Source: Chaenocephalus aceratus (taxonomy: Eukaryota; Chordata; Actinopteri; Perciformes; Channichthyidae). Taken from it: 64,000 nt of DNA. The notes under the pieces are model-generated. The model was not told the origin of the DNA. It ran no database searches and saw only the letters and a program-made list of their open reading frames with translations. Of this stretch, positions 1 through 12,299 are shown in pieces. The DNA lies in contig CM043785.1 in NCBI GenBank assembly GCA_023974075.1, positions 22,819,169-22,883,168 of the forward strand, written 5' to 3'. Every line of letters starts with the position of its first letter. The stretch's first letter is position 1. A program made the translations under genes and the position numbers.

Positions 1-249
1 GACCAGCTAATGGTGACCAGCTAGACCACTGTGACCAAACCAGCTATCCTGACCAGCTAAAGTGTCCAAAACCCCTCTAACCAGCTAACTAATCCAGCCT
101 AATATTGTCTGGCTGGTCAGGCTGGTTTACCAGCCTGACCAGCCAGACCAGCCTTGTTGGTCTCAGCTGGTTTTTTCAGCAGGGAGATCTCGGCAGACTG
201 GCAACTTTAAAAGTAGCTCTTGGTTCAAAAAAGGTTGGGCACCCCCTGC
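1..249. repeat. DNA-transposon (MITE) remnants at left edge
   Basis: Positions 1-185 are built from degenerate repeats of CCAGCTA/GACCAGC and end in GCTGGTTTTTTCAGCAGG, which resembles the right end of a common fish MITE. Its left end lies outside the window. It is followed at about 190-249 by a second end-like sequence finishing GGTTGGGCACCCCCTG, similar to the terminus of hAT elements. No target duplication can be checked because the left ends are missing. Confidence 0.5.
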
Positions 250-3200
250 TGTACATAATAGCTCTACGGAATTATTTAGGACGGTTCTATATTTTTCAAT
301 ATTAGAATATATATAAGACATTCTTATGTCCTAAGTTTTACAGGTACAGTTTAAGACCTACATTTGTAGTGGAATTCTACATTAAATGGTTGGTCCATCC
401 CATGTCCTTAGTAGTATTTCGAGTTGCATGTAGTTTTAGATTGTATACTCTAACATGGACGTCAATGCTTCTTTCCAGATATTTTGGTTACTTTAAATAT
501 TCCCCAGTAATGTGTCAACTAATGAGTATTTTACTAAATCAGATGATTTTACTTTCATTATTTGTTGAATTAATTGGTCTGTAATGCTTCTGAATACTCT
601 ATTCATTTACATTAAAAAACGTCCTCACATTTAAGAAGCTGCACACATGGTATTCTTTGTTTTCAACATAACTTAAGCAATACATTGTCAATTTATTTTC
701 CTTTTTGTGTATCAACAACAATGATCTTCCGACATGAGAGCAGTTTGTGTAATCTGAATGATTTGACCCATTAAGACATTTTTATGACAGAAAACATTGC
801 CATAGTTGCCCAAACATTACATACATATTCAGCTGTTCCCCTCATTAACTTTAAATACTTTATACAATTTATAGTTCTTCACAGTTGCCTGATAATTGCT
901 TGTCAACATTATTACTTTCCTACTATTATTAATGTACTTATCACCATAATGTTAATGTTGCCAACAAACAGGTCACCTGTTTGTTTGTCCTGCATGATAA
1001 TTCAGATATTGACTGTTTTATTTCAATAACGAACACATACGGGTATTGGGCCGAGGGCGACACCGTACTTCCGGTATCTGCCGTTTTACACGAGGTGCAA
1101 GCAGGCAGTTCTGGAGGTGCAAATATGAGGCTTATATAAATGCATTAAAACCTTTAGAGGCAAAAGCTCTTACCAAATGAATGTTGATAAGACAGAGAGT
1201 AATTTCACCTCTGTGCCCAGTGCTAATTTAAATTACCACAAAGCTGGTTAATGCTTTAGCATTGCACCTATCCTTAGAGGACAATACATGCTGGGCCTAA
1301 ATATAGAACACACAGTGCTGAAATTGCTTTCAAATGCAAAACCACTTTCCCGGCTTGCTAAATGTCACTGCACAAATGAATGCAGGATTTGAAGGGGAAC
1401 TCGTAAAGGAACAAAGCGAGAAATAAGGGATCTGATAATTGTGTATGTTGTTGATCAGATGAACAATATACAATAATATCCTAAAAAGTTTAATATTATG
1501 TAAACAGTAACTGACATACAGGTCTATACATTTGTTTTGCAATGTGTCACTGCAGTGACTGTGCATATAGTTAAAGCGTGTTTGTTTACTCGGTACAAGT
1601 GAATGTGAACCTGCAGTCTAAAGTTATAATTGTGTGTGTGTGTCTGTTGATGGGTTTCTTCTGTTCTAAATCCTCACATCGGCATTCACCTACAAAACGC
1701 TTATGAGGCAGAAACAGTGCAGTGAGCGAGCCTCCGGAGTGACAGAAGGTGAATTAGAGAGTGATTAGAGGTGAATTCTAATCCACACTCCCATGTGTCT
1801 GCCTGTCATCTGTAGGACAGGGCATTTGCAAACTAACGAGAAGAGTGTCAGACAGGCTGCAGCATCGACACACACAGCTCCACAATAGCTGTTCGGCACA
1901 AACACATGGTTGCGGCATGTCTTTACAGACAGTCACACATATTCAGACATGAATCTCACGCAGGGCACAAGTGGCTGATAGAGAATTGTGATTTTTTTTT
2001 ATTTGCAACATGACCCTCTTTGCTTCATGTGGCAGGAGAGCTGAGTGACAGTTGAGACTGAGGGAGAAATACTGCAGTAAAAACAATTGTCTACCAGACA
2101 GAGTTTGACCTTTGTGTCAATGCTTGCAGGCAGTATACAAATGGATGCATACAAAGTAACAAATTGTAATTCGCTTTTTGATAAAAAGCCTTAGCTAAAT
2201 GTGAGCTAATGTAATGTAAAATAACCCTCCATCCTCATCTGATGCCCTTTAGTTTAAGCACACATTCATTTACAGTTGATTCAATACTGGAACCTTTTGT
2301 GAGCTACATACAGTATCATTTCTATGAACTTGCGTCTTTCAACGTTTTTCTGAATAATATTCAATATAATGAATATTGTATTAGAAAAAGTATGGCACAG
2401 TTTGGAACTGCCCTTGACAAACTTGAATTGATTAATGTATATCTTCCTCTGTCGGTACAAGATTAGACACAATCATAACAATGAAAAAGCAACTTCCACT
2501 TTTCTAACCACTGATGCCTTTTTTCCTTCTTTGCAATAACTTATACGTCTGATAGACCTTGTTATCCATTCAATTGAAATACGTCAAGAACTCAATCTCA
2601 ATCACAGCTTGGCAAGAATGTAATTGACGCACATCGTTGTTCACATGTCAATTTTTCAATACCATTAATGAGAACCACTGATGCATGTTTCTGGCCTTCA
2701 GGGCGGCAGCACACGGACATTACTGAATAAGTGGCTGGCTGATGCAGTCCCATTTAAAGGAAGGCGTTTATTTGTGTGTTTAACATTATGTGTGATGTAC
2801 CCTATAGTTGTTAGAGAGAAGCTAATAGCACCATCAGAGACAGCTTCATTATTTACCTTAACAATTTGTAGTTGTCATCTCAATCATTAGCTAATGCAAG
2901 TAGGGTTAGGTATTTGTGAATGTTTCACTCTAAAGTCCTTTGCCATCAAGTAAGTAAAGCTCAGAAAGAAACACACTGCCAGAATTTGAACTGGATCAAA
3001 AATAAAACGTTTTTAAGATGAGGTGGTTTAGAAATAGTGTGTTAAAAAATGTCAACCAGAGAGCATTGGCAAGGTGCTTTTGAACTGCCTAATGCTAATG
3101 CTAATTCCCGGAAAATATGAGTATTACATTAACGCCTAGGCAGGGCTGTCATCGGAACCATCTTTCTCCCGTCACCTTTGGGTCCCTGGAGACGGATGTG

Positions 3201-5147
3201 TGCCGAGAGGTAGCGAGGACATTCAGAATGAGAGGGGCTTTCATTAAGAAGGTAAAATATGAGAGCAATAAAACACTGCACTTAATCTGTCCATTCAAAT
3301 TAGCCCTATTAATCATAATTAATTTGCTACATTTTATTTCCTTACTTAATTACATGTGCTACAAAGGTATAATTGCCTTGAGGGATGCATATTGTGATCA
3401 ATCATCCCCCTGGAGCGGTGAAGAATTTTCTCTGGTCATTAACAACGGTGTGTTTGTCTGAGAGTTGTTGACAAGCGTATGCATGAGGATGCACTTCTGT
3501 TTTAAGCACTTGCACAGTAAATGGATATAGGAATATATTAGTTACATATCAGTTTGCTTTTTTCAACAGGATATGTCTATTTCAGGATAAAACTGACAGG
3601 TTTTACTCACCAATATGTTGGTTAGAATGTAAGCTAGACAATAGTTCTCTGTTGCACCACAAATATATGTTATACAAATTGATTGTTGGCAAATGAATTA
3701 TTCATCAGCACTGTTGACAATAAAATCACATCAACAGCAAACACATGGAGTGTCTTGGGGAAATGGAGGGGGGGAAATCTCGAAGTTAATCAGAAGAGAC
3801 AGGTTAAATGAAATGAGTCACACATTTTTAATAAGTATTCAGCAAGGACTTGTTACTTCTCATCTTTTGGTATTTGGGATCTTTTTTTACCAATGTGTTC
3901 GAAAACAGCAACATTAAGGCTAAATACTTACCATAAATAGCTCATAGAGTAGGGGATGATGCTAAACGTGAAAGTTATTTATCCAGATAAAAGGCTGCTC
4001 ACACCCATAAACTCTCCTCACATGGTCACAGTCAGCTTTGCCGTTGTCAAACAATCAATCTTGTCCCGCCTTAATCACCCATCAATTTAGCTGCTGCGCT
4101 TGCTTTTGAATAAAAGGGACAATGTCAGTTTCCTGTACACAGAGTTCTCCATCAAACAGCCCATTCAAAATGTTAAATCAATTAATTAATTAATTAATTG
4201 CCCTTTATTAACCTTTTGACGTTTGATTTATATCTCATCAACAACTATATCATTTGTCCTTGGACTACATGGGACCAAACCTGTTTAACTATTCCAGGGA
4301 ACCAATGCAGTACAAATGCCTTCAGGAAAAGGTTATTGTAACGCTTTGTCAGACGGTTAATATGAAGTCTCAACTATTTTCTCCTGCCAGCAACAGGGTG
4401 ACCAGACATGCTTTTTAAATTAGGACACTCACCATTTATTAGCTTTTCTTCCTGCAACCAGACTCGGATGCTCCTTGTCCCAACAATAGGGTACACTTTA
4501 ATAGTTTCAGACACCAACGGTTTGTCTGATTAAAGTAAGGAGTGGTGATGGTGTTTTATGTTCTTCACACTTAAGACAATGGCCTCCAGTTTGTTGGCAG
4601 TAAACTAGCGAAAGAGGGTGATAAGTAAGCACAGTGTTGTCTCTGAGTTGCACACAGACATGGAGCAAACAACCCATTAGTGCTAGCATTTTGGCAATCC
4701 TGATGTCAGTGTTACAGAATGTTCTCTCAATTAAATACCTTTTAAAGGATGCCCAGGCTAAGTTGTTTAATTGAAAATAAATCAAATCCAAAGGCTTATA
4801 TACAATCAGAGAATGTGTACTAATATTAAAGTTATATAACAAACAACAGATCTAACAAGAGATCTGTTACTCACATCTCACATGCTGCAGAACATGAAAA
4901 ATACATCATTATTTTTCTTTCACATCCAATGTCCTATTACTTGGGTTTCTTTACAGTTCAGATAATAATGTTCGTGTAGGAACACGTTGAAGGGACTTGT
5001 CATGAGCGCAGTATGCGTCAGTTTGGGTGAACTGACCCATACACAAGTCACTGATCACAATAATGGAAAAACTGTAATGCTTTTGTATTTAAGCATGCAT
5101 AAGATACTGACTATTCTTGAGCACATCTGATGATTAATAATAATAAT
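250..5147. other. No gene seen; unique AT-rich DNA
   Basis: Only short, unrelated open frames occur on both strands, and none shows a recognisable domain. A small (ATTA)n run lies near 4180-4200. I see no RNA gene, no LTR and no terminal inverted repeats in this stretch. It may be intergenic or intronic host DNA. Confidence 0.5.
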
Positions 5148-5443
5148 TGTGACGACCCCTCCACACCACGTGGGGTGCCGTCTGGTTGTGTGTGATTGCA
5201 GGTCCCAGCTGCAATCTGTCTGATGAGGCGCACCTGCCGGGTGAGCCACGCTGAAAAAGATATAGGAGGAGCAAGCCGGATACATCGCTCTCACTCCTCT
5301 GGGCACTTTCTCCGTGCCAGTCTCGGGGACCTGTGGCTGTTTCTGTTCATTACATTGTTTATTATGAATAAACAATTGTTATTTTCTTACCCTTCGTCTC
5401 GCCTCCCTGCTTTTTGTTGCGGCCCAGGAGCCGGGTTGTAACA
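5148..5443 (+). repeat. 5' LTR of the Gmr1-like element
   Basis: This 296-bp repeat has TG...CA ends. A polyadenylation signal AATAAA lies at 5367-5372. It matches the downstream LTR closely but lacks a 13-bp stretch present there, inside a GT-rich segment (downstream positions about 8234-8247). Confidence 0.9.
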
Positions 5444-5445
5444 GA

Positions 5446-5456
5446 TGGGGGCTCGT
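5446..5456 (+). other. Primer binding site, proline-tRNA type
   Basis: TGGGGGCTCGT lies two bases after the 5' LTR. It equals the first 11 bases of the classical tRNA-Pro primer site used by many retroelements. The match stops after these 11 bases. Confidence 0.65.
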
Positions 5457-5948
5457 TGCTTTGGACCTGGGAAGCATGTGCAACTGGATGTCCGTTGTGG
5501 GGACCAATTTCGCGCAGCTGCTGCTGTCGCTGGTTGCGGCTGTCGCTGGTTGCGGCTGGTTGTTTGGGAGTAGCGTTGCGGGGGTGAGTGTTTTGCAGTT
5601 CTAGTGCACGGAGATTGTATGGCAGCGAGTTCGAGCACAGATCGTTAGTTACAGTGGTATCTGTCCCTGTTAGGTGTAGTACGGTCTTCCTTGGAGGTCG
5701 TAGGGGGGGCTGTTAGTGCGGTGTGAAAGTGGTTAGAGCTATTAGCTCGGGAGCACGCCGAGGCTGCATGTGGAGTTGCCAGTTTGCTGGTCGCTTCGCC
5801 GAGCTTACGGTATTAAGTGCATAAGTACCTGCCATAACTAGCACCTGAAGACTAGCGGGGAGTTTAGCTAGTTTCTGTAGGCAGTTAGAGGGACGGGCCA
5901 CGGTAGCGTGTAGGCTGTGTAGTAGCGTGGGCGTGCACTCAGTGTTGT

Positions 5949-7247
5949 ATGATGGAGAGTGTAGAGGAGTTTCTGAGAGCGCCTACAGAGGAGCTACTGG
6001 AGGGCTTCTCACGTGAGCAGCTGATCGGTGTTGCTGAACATTTCCGCTTGGATGTTGGGGATAAGAGGATGAAGGAAAATATAAGAGGGATTGTTAGAGC
6101 AAACCTGTTCGAGTTAGGTGTTTTGAAAGGGGGAAAAATTACTGTTGATTCTGGCAGAGACCGTGTCAACGTGTCTGGCTGCCGTGATACAGGTCTGACT
6201 TTTGAACAAAGAGAGAGACTGTTAATGTTGCAGGTAGAAATTAAAAGGCTTGAGTTAGAGGAGCGGAGGTTGGGTTTTCCTGCTGGTGGTGCAAGTCAGG
6301 CCTCTAATTTCCCTGGAAGAGCTACTCCATTTGACGTTGCCGGTAATCTGCGGGTTGTGCCTCAGTTTAATGAACGAGATCCAGATACATTTTGCTCCTT
6401 GTTTGAGCGTGTGGCTGAGAGCAGAGAGTGGTCAGATGCTAATAGCACCTTATTGCTGCAGTGTGTGCTAACAGGTAGGGCCCAGGAAGCTTATTCTGCT
6501 TTAACGGTGGCGGACAGCAAAGTGTATCTGATGGTTAACACTGCTGTGTTGAAGGCTTACGAGTTGGTCCCTGAGGCCTATCGACAGAGGTTTCAGTCCT
6601 GGGAGATGTCTAGCACGCAGACACATGTGGAGTTTGCCAGGGAGCTGGTTAACTCTTTCGGTAGGTGGTGTAACTCCTTGAAAGTGGATACGTATGTCAC
6701 ATTATGTGAGTTGATGGTGTTGGAGCAATTTAAAAATGCTGTGCCCAGCCACATTGCGGTTTATATCAGCGAGCGTAAGGTGAAAACTGCTGCAGAGGCT
6801 GCTGCTCTGGCAGATGACTATGTGCTAACGCACAGGGGCGGTCGCGACTTCAGGGTCCAGGATGAAGCTGGTATGTATCGTGCAGGAGGTAGATGGGAAG
6901 AGAAAGCTAATCCGCACTGGGGTGAGCATGAGATGCGAGGTCAGCCACAGGGTGATTCAGAAATCTGTCATTTCTGCAGGGAGAGAGGGCACTGGAAGGC
7001 TGACTGTCCAAAAGCTAAGGCAAAAAGGGGGAACTGTGTAGGCCAGTTTAACTCTGCTGCTTGTGCTGTGTCTGTGGTGCCGTTACCTGTCACCTCTCCC
7101 TGTCAGCAGATTGATGAGCCATGCGGGTGGAAGGACCCAGTGTTTTCTGCATTTGTGTCAACCGGATACATGTCATTGGTGGGAAGTGATATCAGCGTGC
7201 TGGTAAAGATTTTGAGAGACACTGCATCGTATGACTCAACATTCTGA
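5949..7247 (+). CDS. gag: SCAN-like Gag with zinc knuckle, running into a damaged protease
   Basis: The 432-residue frame encodes the structural Gag of the surrounding LTR element. The N-terminus (about 1-60) is helical and acidic. Residues about 135-290 form the capsid-like region, with the pattern EAYRQRFQSW and LMVLEQFKNAVP typical of SCAN-like Gags. A CCHC zinc knuckle (CHFCRERGHWKADC) lies near residues 339-352 and would bind RNA. The frame then enters the aspartic protease, where the catalytic triad reads DTA instead of DTG (RDTASYDS). A one-base frame change follows, so the frame stops at 7247. It starts about 0.5 kb after the LTR, as usual for a leader. Gag itself looks intact, but the protease would be inactive. 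Confidence 0.8.
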   Translation: MMESVEEFLRAPTEELLEGFSREQLIGVAEHFRLDVGDKRMKENIRGIVRANLFELGVLKGGKITVDSGRDRVNVSGCRDTGLTFEQRERLLMLQVEIKRLELEERRLGFPAGGASQASNFPGRATPFDVAGNLRVVPQFNERDPDTFCSLFERVAESREWSDANSTLLLQCVLTGRAQEAYSALTVADSKVYLMVNTAVLKAYELVPEAYRQRFQSWEMSSTQTHVEFARELVNSFGRWCNSLKVDTYVTLCELMVLEQFKNAVPSHIAVYISERKVKTAAEAAALADDYVLTHRGGRDFRVQDEAGMYRAGGRWEEKANPHWGEHEMRGQPQGDSEICHFCRERGHWKADCPKAKAKRGNCVGQFNSAACAVSVVPLPVTSPCQQIDEPCGWKDPVFSAFVSTGYMSLVGSDISVLVKILRDTASYDSTF

Positions 7248-7252
7248 GCTCT

Positions 7253-8140
7253 GTGTTACCGTTTTCGGACAAATCTGGAACTGGGGATTTTGTCCGGATG
7301 CGAGGTATGGGAATGAATGTTATGCCTGTTCCTCTGCATTCTGTTGTGCTTAACTCAGGTCTGGTGCAGGGTGAGGTCGCCATGGGGGTCCGTCCTGTAA
7401 TGCCGATTTGTGGTGTGGATGTTATCCTGGGTAACGGCCTGGCTGGCAGCCGTGTGTGGGCTGAAGGTCCACTGCCTACAATGCAGTCATCTTCACCCAC
7501 TGTGATCGTTAAGGCAGAGGAGAATGCAAAGTGCTCTCCTGCAGTGTTTGTGGCTTGTTCTGGGACACGGGCTGTGATCTGTGCACAGGAGGGATCTTAG
7601 CAGGGTGAAGAGGTCAGTGAGATAGATTATGTGGTTATTCCTAACTTGTTGTTGTCGGCATCCCGCAGTGAGTTGGTGATAGAGCAGAAAGCGGATGTCT
7701 CCCTCAGTCCGTTTTTTGAGGCGGTTCTCTCCACCGAGGATGGAAATGGTGTCAGCAGGGGTTGTCAGCTGCAAGGGGGATTGCTGGTCAGAAAGTGGTG
7801 GTCACGTGGGAAAGGCTTCATTGGTGGGCCAGTGTATCAGATCGTGGTTCCTGTCAGGTTTCGTGAGGAGGTCCTCAGAAAGGCGCATGGGCAGTCGGGA
7901 CATATGGGTGTCCATAAAACATGTGGTTACCTGTTGCGGTATTTCTCTTGGCCTGGGTTGAGGAGAGATGTGTCTCGGCATGTTGGATCGTGTCACGCGT
8001 GTCGGGCGGGTGGGTCAGTTCGCCAGGTCTTGGGGTTGTTGCCGGGGGCTAGGTTGCGGTTTCTGGAGGGACATTCCGGGTTCCGGGACTGGCCAGAGTG
8101 GTTTTCTGTCCGCACCGGAATATCGGAGAAGAGTTCATAG
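7253..8140 (+). pseudogene. Protease tail and integrase zinc-binding domain remnant
   Basis: This frame continues the protease downstream of the frame break (GMGMNVMPVPLHSVVLN and VDVILGNGLAGSRVW are typical of the family). A TAG stop interrupts it at 7598-7600, and it resumes in the same frame. The part after 7631 ends in an HHCC integrase zinc-binding domain: GHMGVHKTCGYLLRYF followed by CHAC. The sequence then jumps to the 3' end of the element. The integrase DDE core, RT and RNase H are missing. With a stop, a frame break and a large deletion it cannot act autonomously. Confidence 0.8.
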
Positions 8141-8193
8141 CTATTTGGTTAATTAACGGTGTCTTGGGGGAACTCTTTTCTTATGGGGGGGAG

Positions 8194-8502
8194 TGTGACG
8201 ACCCCTCCACACCATGTGGGGTGCCGTCTGGTTGTGTGTGTGTTTTGTGTGTGATTGCAGGTCCCAGCTGCAATCTGTCTGATGAGGCGCACCTGCCGGG
8301 TGAGCCACGCTGAAAAGGATATAGGAGGAGCAAGCCGGATACGTCGCTCTCACTCCTCTGGGCACTTTCTCCGTGCCAGTCTCGGGGACCTGTGGCTGTT
8401 TCTGTTCATTACATTGTTTATTATGAATAAACAATTGTTATTTTCTTACCCTTCGTCTCGCCTCCCTGCTTTTTGTTGCAGCCCAGGAGCCGGGTTGTAA
8501 CA
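8194..8502 (+). repeat. 3' LTR of the Gmr1-like element
   Basis: This 309-bp repeat has TG...CA ends and is preceded by the G-rich tract TTATGGGGGGGAG. Apart from a 13-bp GT-rich length difference and a few substitutions it equals the 5' LTR, which suggests a fairly young insertion. Confidence 0.9.
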
Positions 8503-8707
8503 GAATACATTTGATTTATATAGCACACTTTAAAAACGTTATCTCAAGGTGCTTCACAAAGCTATAAGGAGAAAATAATAAAACGAATAAAATAAAAAGA
8601 TATCTAAAGGAGCATATTGAATGAAATATGGTAATATAAAAAATAAAAATAAAAGGTTAAGAGCATAAAAGTTTTAAAATAAAATAAATAAATAAAGTAA
8701 ATGACAG

Positions 8708-9147
8708 TCAGTAAAATGTGGTGCAGAACAGGTGGGTCTTGAGGCATTTCCTAAAAACTGTGAGTGATGCAGAAGTCCGTATGTTCTCTGGAAGCTGATT
8801 CCACAGACGTGGACCCAGGGAGGAGAAAGCACGGTTTCCCATGCTGACCAGTTTTATCCGGGAGATTGGAACTGGCCCAAGGACTGACCCTTGGGGTACA
8901 CCAGAGGTGACATAGTGTGTGTCGGAGGTGCTTTTCCCAAGACGGACATATTCCTGTCTTCCTGTGAGGTACGAGTGGAAAAAGTCCAGAGCCTTTCCAG
9001 TGATTCCCACCTCTTCGAGTCGCCGACACATGATGCGATGGTCAACAGTGTAAAATGTGGCACTTAAGTCCAGCAAGATGAGTAGGCTTGGGGAACCAGA
9101 GTCAGCCGTCATCAGCAGGTCAGTTAGAACCCTGACCAGAGCTGTTT
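8708..9147 (-). pseudogene. L2-type LINE RT fragment and C-terminus, internally deleted
   Basis: Reading on the minus strand, the frame shows the catalytic-domain text LLDLSATFYTVDHR (normally AFDTVDH) and SGVPQGSVLGP. It then jumps to the C-terminal segment GPRLWNQLPENIRTSAS and RKCLKTHLF. About 150 RT residues between these motifs, including the FADD box, are missing. The 3' UTR follows to about 8505 and contains an A-rich, AAATAAAATA-like stretch. Confidence 0.75.
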
Positions 9148-9370
9148 TACATTACATTACATTACATTGCATTTAGCTGACGCTTTTATCCAAAGCGACT
9201 TACAATAAGTACATTCGACCAGGAAGACACAACCTTGAAGAAAACAGAATCATATAAGAACATCAGGTTTCAAAGAGCCAATCGTTTCAAGTGCTACTCA
9301 ACTGGCTTCAGGTAAGCCAGTCCTTTTATTAGTATATAAGTGCTCTGTTAGCAGTTCTTTGTTAGTCATT

Positions 9371-10240
9371 CTATCGCTCGAAGTGGAGTCGAAAGAGATG
9401 AGTTTTCAGTCTGCGCCGGAAGGTGTGTAAGCTTTCTGCGGTCCTGATTTCAATGGGGAGCTCATTCCACCATTTTGGAGCCAGGATAGCAAAGCCACGT
9501 GTTTTTGCTGATGGGAACTTGGGTCCCCCTCGCAGCGAGGGTGCAGCGAGCCGTTTGGCTGATGCAGAGCGAAGTGCACGTGCTGGGGTGTACGGTTTAA
9601 CCATGTCCTGGATGTAGGAAGGGCCAGATCCATTCGCAGCATGGTACACAAGTACCAGTGTCTTGAAGTGGATTCTAGCAGTTACCGGAAGCCAGTGGAG
9701 GGAGCGGAGGAGCGGCGTGGTGTGGGAGAATTTTGGAAGGTTGAAGACCAGACGAGCCGCTGCATTCTGGATGAGCTGCAGAGGTCGGATGGCACATGCA
9801 GGTAGACCAGCCAGGAGGGAGTTGCAGTAGTCTAGGCGTGAGGTGACGAGAGCCTGGACCAGAACCTGCGTCGCTTTCTGGGTCAGCTGGGGACGTATCT
9901 TCCTGATGTTGTAGAGCGTGTATCTGCAGCAGCGGGTTGTAGCAGCGATGTTTGCAGTGAAGGACAGGTTGTTATCTAGAATCACACCCAGATTCCTTGC
10001 AGTCTGGGTCGGGGAAACAACAGAGGTGCCGATGTTGATAGTCAGGTCAAGAGAGGGACAATCTTTTCCCGGAAGGAAAAGCACTTCAGTTTTGTCAAGG
10101 TTGAGCTTGAGATGATGAGCGGACATCCACTGAGAGATGTCCGCTAGACAAGCAGAGATGCGTGCGACGACCTGGGTCTCTGAGCGGGGAAAGGACAGGA
10201 TGAGTTGGGTGTCGTCCGTAGCAGTGGTATGAAAAACCAT
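9371..10240 (-). pseudogene. LINE RT C-terminal part, out of frame with the N-terminal part
   Basis: This 289-residue frame continues the RT beyond the frame break. It starts with the second half of the catalytic box (DDTQLI). The thumb and C-terminal region follow with SRLDYCNSLLAGLP, LQLIQNAAARLV and LHWLPVTARIHFK, all typical of L2/CR1 LINEs, and it ends with RRLKTHLFRLHF. It overlaps the upstream frame by about 146 bases. Confidence 0.85.
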
Positions 10241-12299
10241 GCGGGCTAATTACAGATCCGAGCGAGTTTGTGTACAGGGAGAAGAGGAGGGGACCAAGAA
10301 CAGAGCCCTGAGGGACCCCTGTAGTTAATTGACAAGGGTCGGACTCGGACCCTCTCCAAGTTACCCTGTAGGTGCGGTCTTTGAGGTATGAGGTGAGGAG
10401 GGAAAGTGCAGAGCCTGAAACTCCAAGTTCTTGGAGAGTGCGAAGGAGGATCTGATGATTCACCGTGTCGAATGCAGCAGACAGGTCCAAAAGGATGATG
10501 ACAGAGGAGAGGGAGGCTGCTTTAGCCGTGTGCAGTTCCTCAGTGACAGCAATGAGGGCAGTTTCTGTGGAGTGACCTGCCTTGAAACCAGACTGGTGCG
10601 GATCCAGAAGGTTGTTCTGATGGAGATAGCAGGAGAGTTGTTTAAAGACAGCGCGTTCAAGTGATTTAGACAGGAACGGGAGGAGAGAGACAGGCCTGTA
10701 GTTTATAACCTCAGACGGGTCGAGAGTGGGTTTCTTTAGGAGAGGGTTTACTCTCGCCTCCTTGAGACTGTTTGGAAAGTGACCAGAAGTTAGAGAAGTG
10801 TTGATGAAATGGGTGAGAAACGGTAGAATATCAGGAGCGATAGTCTGAAGGAGGTTTGAAGGGATAGGGTCCAGAGGACAGGTGGTAGGGCGGGCAGAGG
10901 TAATGAGGGTAAGAACCTCACTTGGCGAGAGAGGGGAAAAGGAGGTTAGTGTGCCGGTTGAAGGTGGCTCAGGTGATCCAGCGGTGAGTAGAGGTGAGTC
11001 AGAAAAAGAAGAGCGAATATCATCAACCTTTTTTTCAAAGTGATTAACAAAGTCGCTTGACAGAAGGGAGGAGGGGGAAGGGGCCTTGGGGGGATCCAAG
11101 AGGGAGGAGAAGATGGAAAATAGTTTTTTGGGATTGGAATAGGAAGATTGGATCTTATCTTGAAAGAAAGTGCTTTTTGCCTGAGAGATCGAAGCAGAGA
11201 AAGAGGAGAGGAGAGCCTGATAGGTTAGGAGGTCGTCACAGTGTTTGGATTTCCACCATTTCCGCTCAGCTGCCCGAAGGACGGTTCTATTAGCACGCAG
11301 TGTGTCATTTAGCCAGGGAGCAGGAGGGGACTGACGAGCCTGCCGAGATGTGAGAGGACAGAGAGAGTCCAGAGAGGAGGAGAGAGTAGAGAGGAGAGTT
11401 TCTGCAGCAGAGTTTGGAGGCAGGAGTTGGAACGAGTCGGAGGAAGGGAGGGCTGAGAGCACCGATGAGGCAAAGGTAGAGGGGGAGAGGGAACGGAGGT
11501 TACGGCGGACAGGTGCAGGATGAGAAGAGATTAGTTTGTTATGTTTGGAGAGGGGTAGAGAGAATGAAATTAAGAAGTGATCGGAGGTGGGGAGCGGGTT
11601 TACAGAGAGGTTAGAAGTAGTGCAGTTCCTTGAGAATATGAGATCAAGGACATTGCCAGCTTTATGAGTTGGTGGGGACGGAGACAGTGAGAAAGCAAAG
11701 GTGGATAACAGAGATGTTAGTTCGTCTATCTTCCCCGTCTGGAGGTTGAAGTATCCGAGAAGTACAGCGGGAGGCCCAGTTTCAGGGATGTGTGAGAGGA
11801 GATGATCTAATTCCTCCAAGAAGTCCCCCAAGGCGCCTGGTGGACGGTAGAGAACAACAATGGTTAATTGTATAGGATGGGTTACTGTGACGGCATGGAA
11901 TTCAAAGGTAGAAGGAGCGAAGTTAGGTAGCTTGAAGAGGGAAAAGCTCCATTTGGGAGAGAGCAGGAGACCAGTGCCACCTCCTCTGCCAGTGGGTCTG
12001 GGTGTATGGGAGAAGGAATATGCTGTGGAGAGAGCTGCTGGGGTGGATGTGTTGGATGGAGTAATCCAGGTCTCAGTGAGAGCAAGGAAATCCAGGGTCT
12101 GCAGGGAGGCGTAGCCAAAGATGAAGTCAGCCTTAGGAACAGCTGACTGGCAGTTCCACAGACCACCTGAAAGTAGATGCTGGATCTCAGTGGAGCACGG
12201 GGGATAGACGAGAGCAGGGCGGTTATAGCGATTAGGAGATACACGGGGCCAGTGATAATTGCGAGAAGACACATGAACAGGAATGGAGAAAACACACAT
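10095..12299 (-). pseudogene. LINE endonuclease and reverse transcriptase (N-terminal 734 residues)
   Basis: The apurinic-type endonuclease occupies about residues 30-250. It shows LALTETW near 72-78, GRGGGTGLL near 104-112, YRPPG near 151-155 and SDH near 239-241. The usual GDFN box reads GYFN near 182-185, which changes a catalytic aspartate to tyrosine. The RT fingers and palm lie at about 470-690, with LLDLSAAFDTVNHQ and TTGVPQGSVLGPLLF. The frame is lost at the catalytic box: after YHCY the bases no longer encode ADD in frame, because two bases appear to be missing near 10225. Both lesions would inactivate the copy. Confidence 0.85.

Larger units (their letters stand above)
5148..8502 (+). 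mobile_element. Gmr1-like Ty3/gypsy LTR retrotransposon, internally deleted
   Basis: Two direct repeats starting TGTGACGACC and ending TTGTAACA bound a 3.35 kb element. It has a proline-tRNA-like primer site, a SCAN-like Gag with a zinc knuckle, a protease stump, an integrase zinc-binding segment and a G-rich polypurine tract (8181-8193). Reverse transcriptase, RNase H and the integrase catalytic core are absent. Protease is followed directly by integrase, which matches the pol order described for Gmr1-like elements, whose Gag is the relative of the vertebrate SCAN domain. No 5-bp target duplication is visible: the flanks are ataat and gaata. Flanking deletion or recombination between copies is therefore likely. 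Confidence 0.85.

Noticed and set aside
5055..5375. Nearly identical 93-106 residue minus-strand frames in both LTRs of the Gmr1-like element (second at 8153-8434)
   Set aside because: They are duplicated because the LTRs are duplicated; no domain, and antisense to the LTR promoter.
5143..8507. Target duplication for the Gmr1-like element
   Set aside because: The flanking pentamers (ATAAT and GAATA) do not match, so none is claimed.
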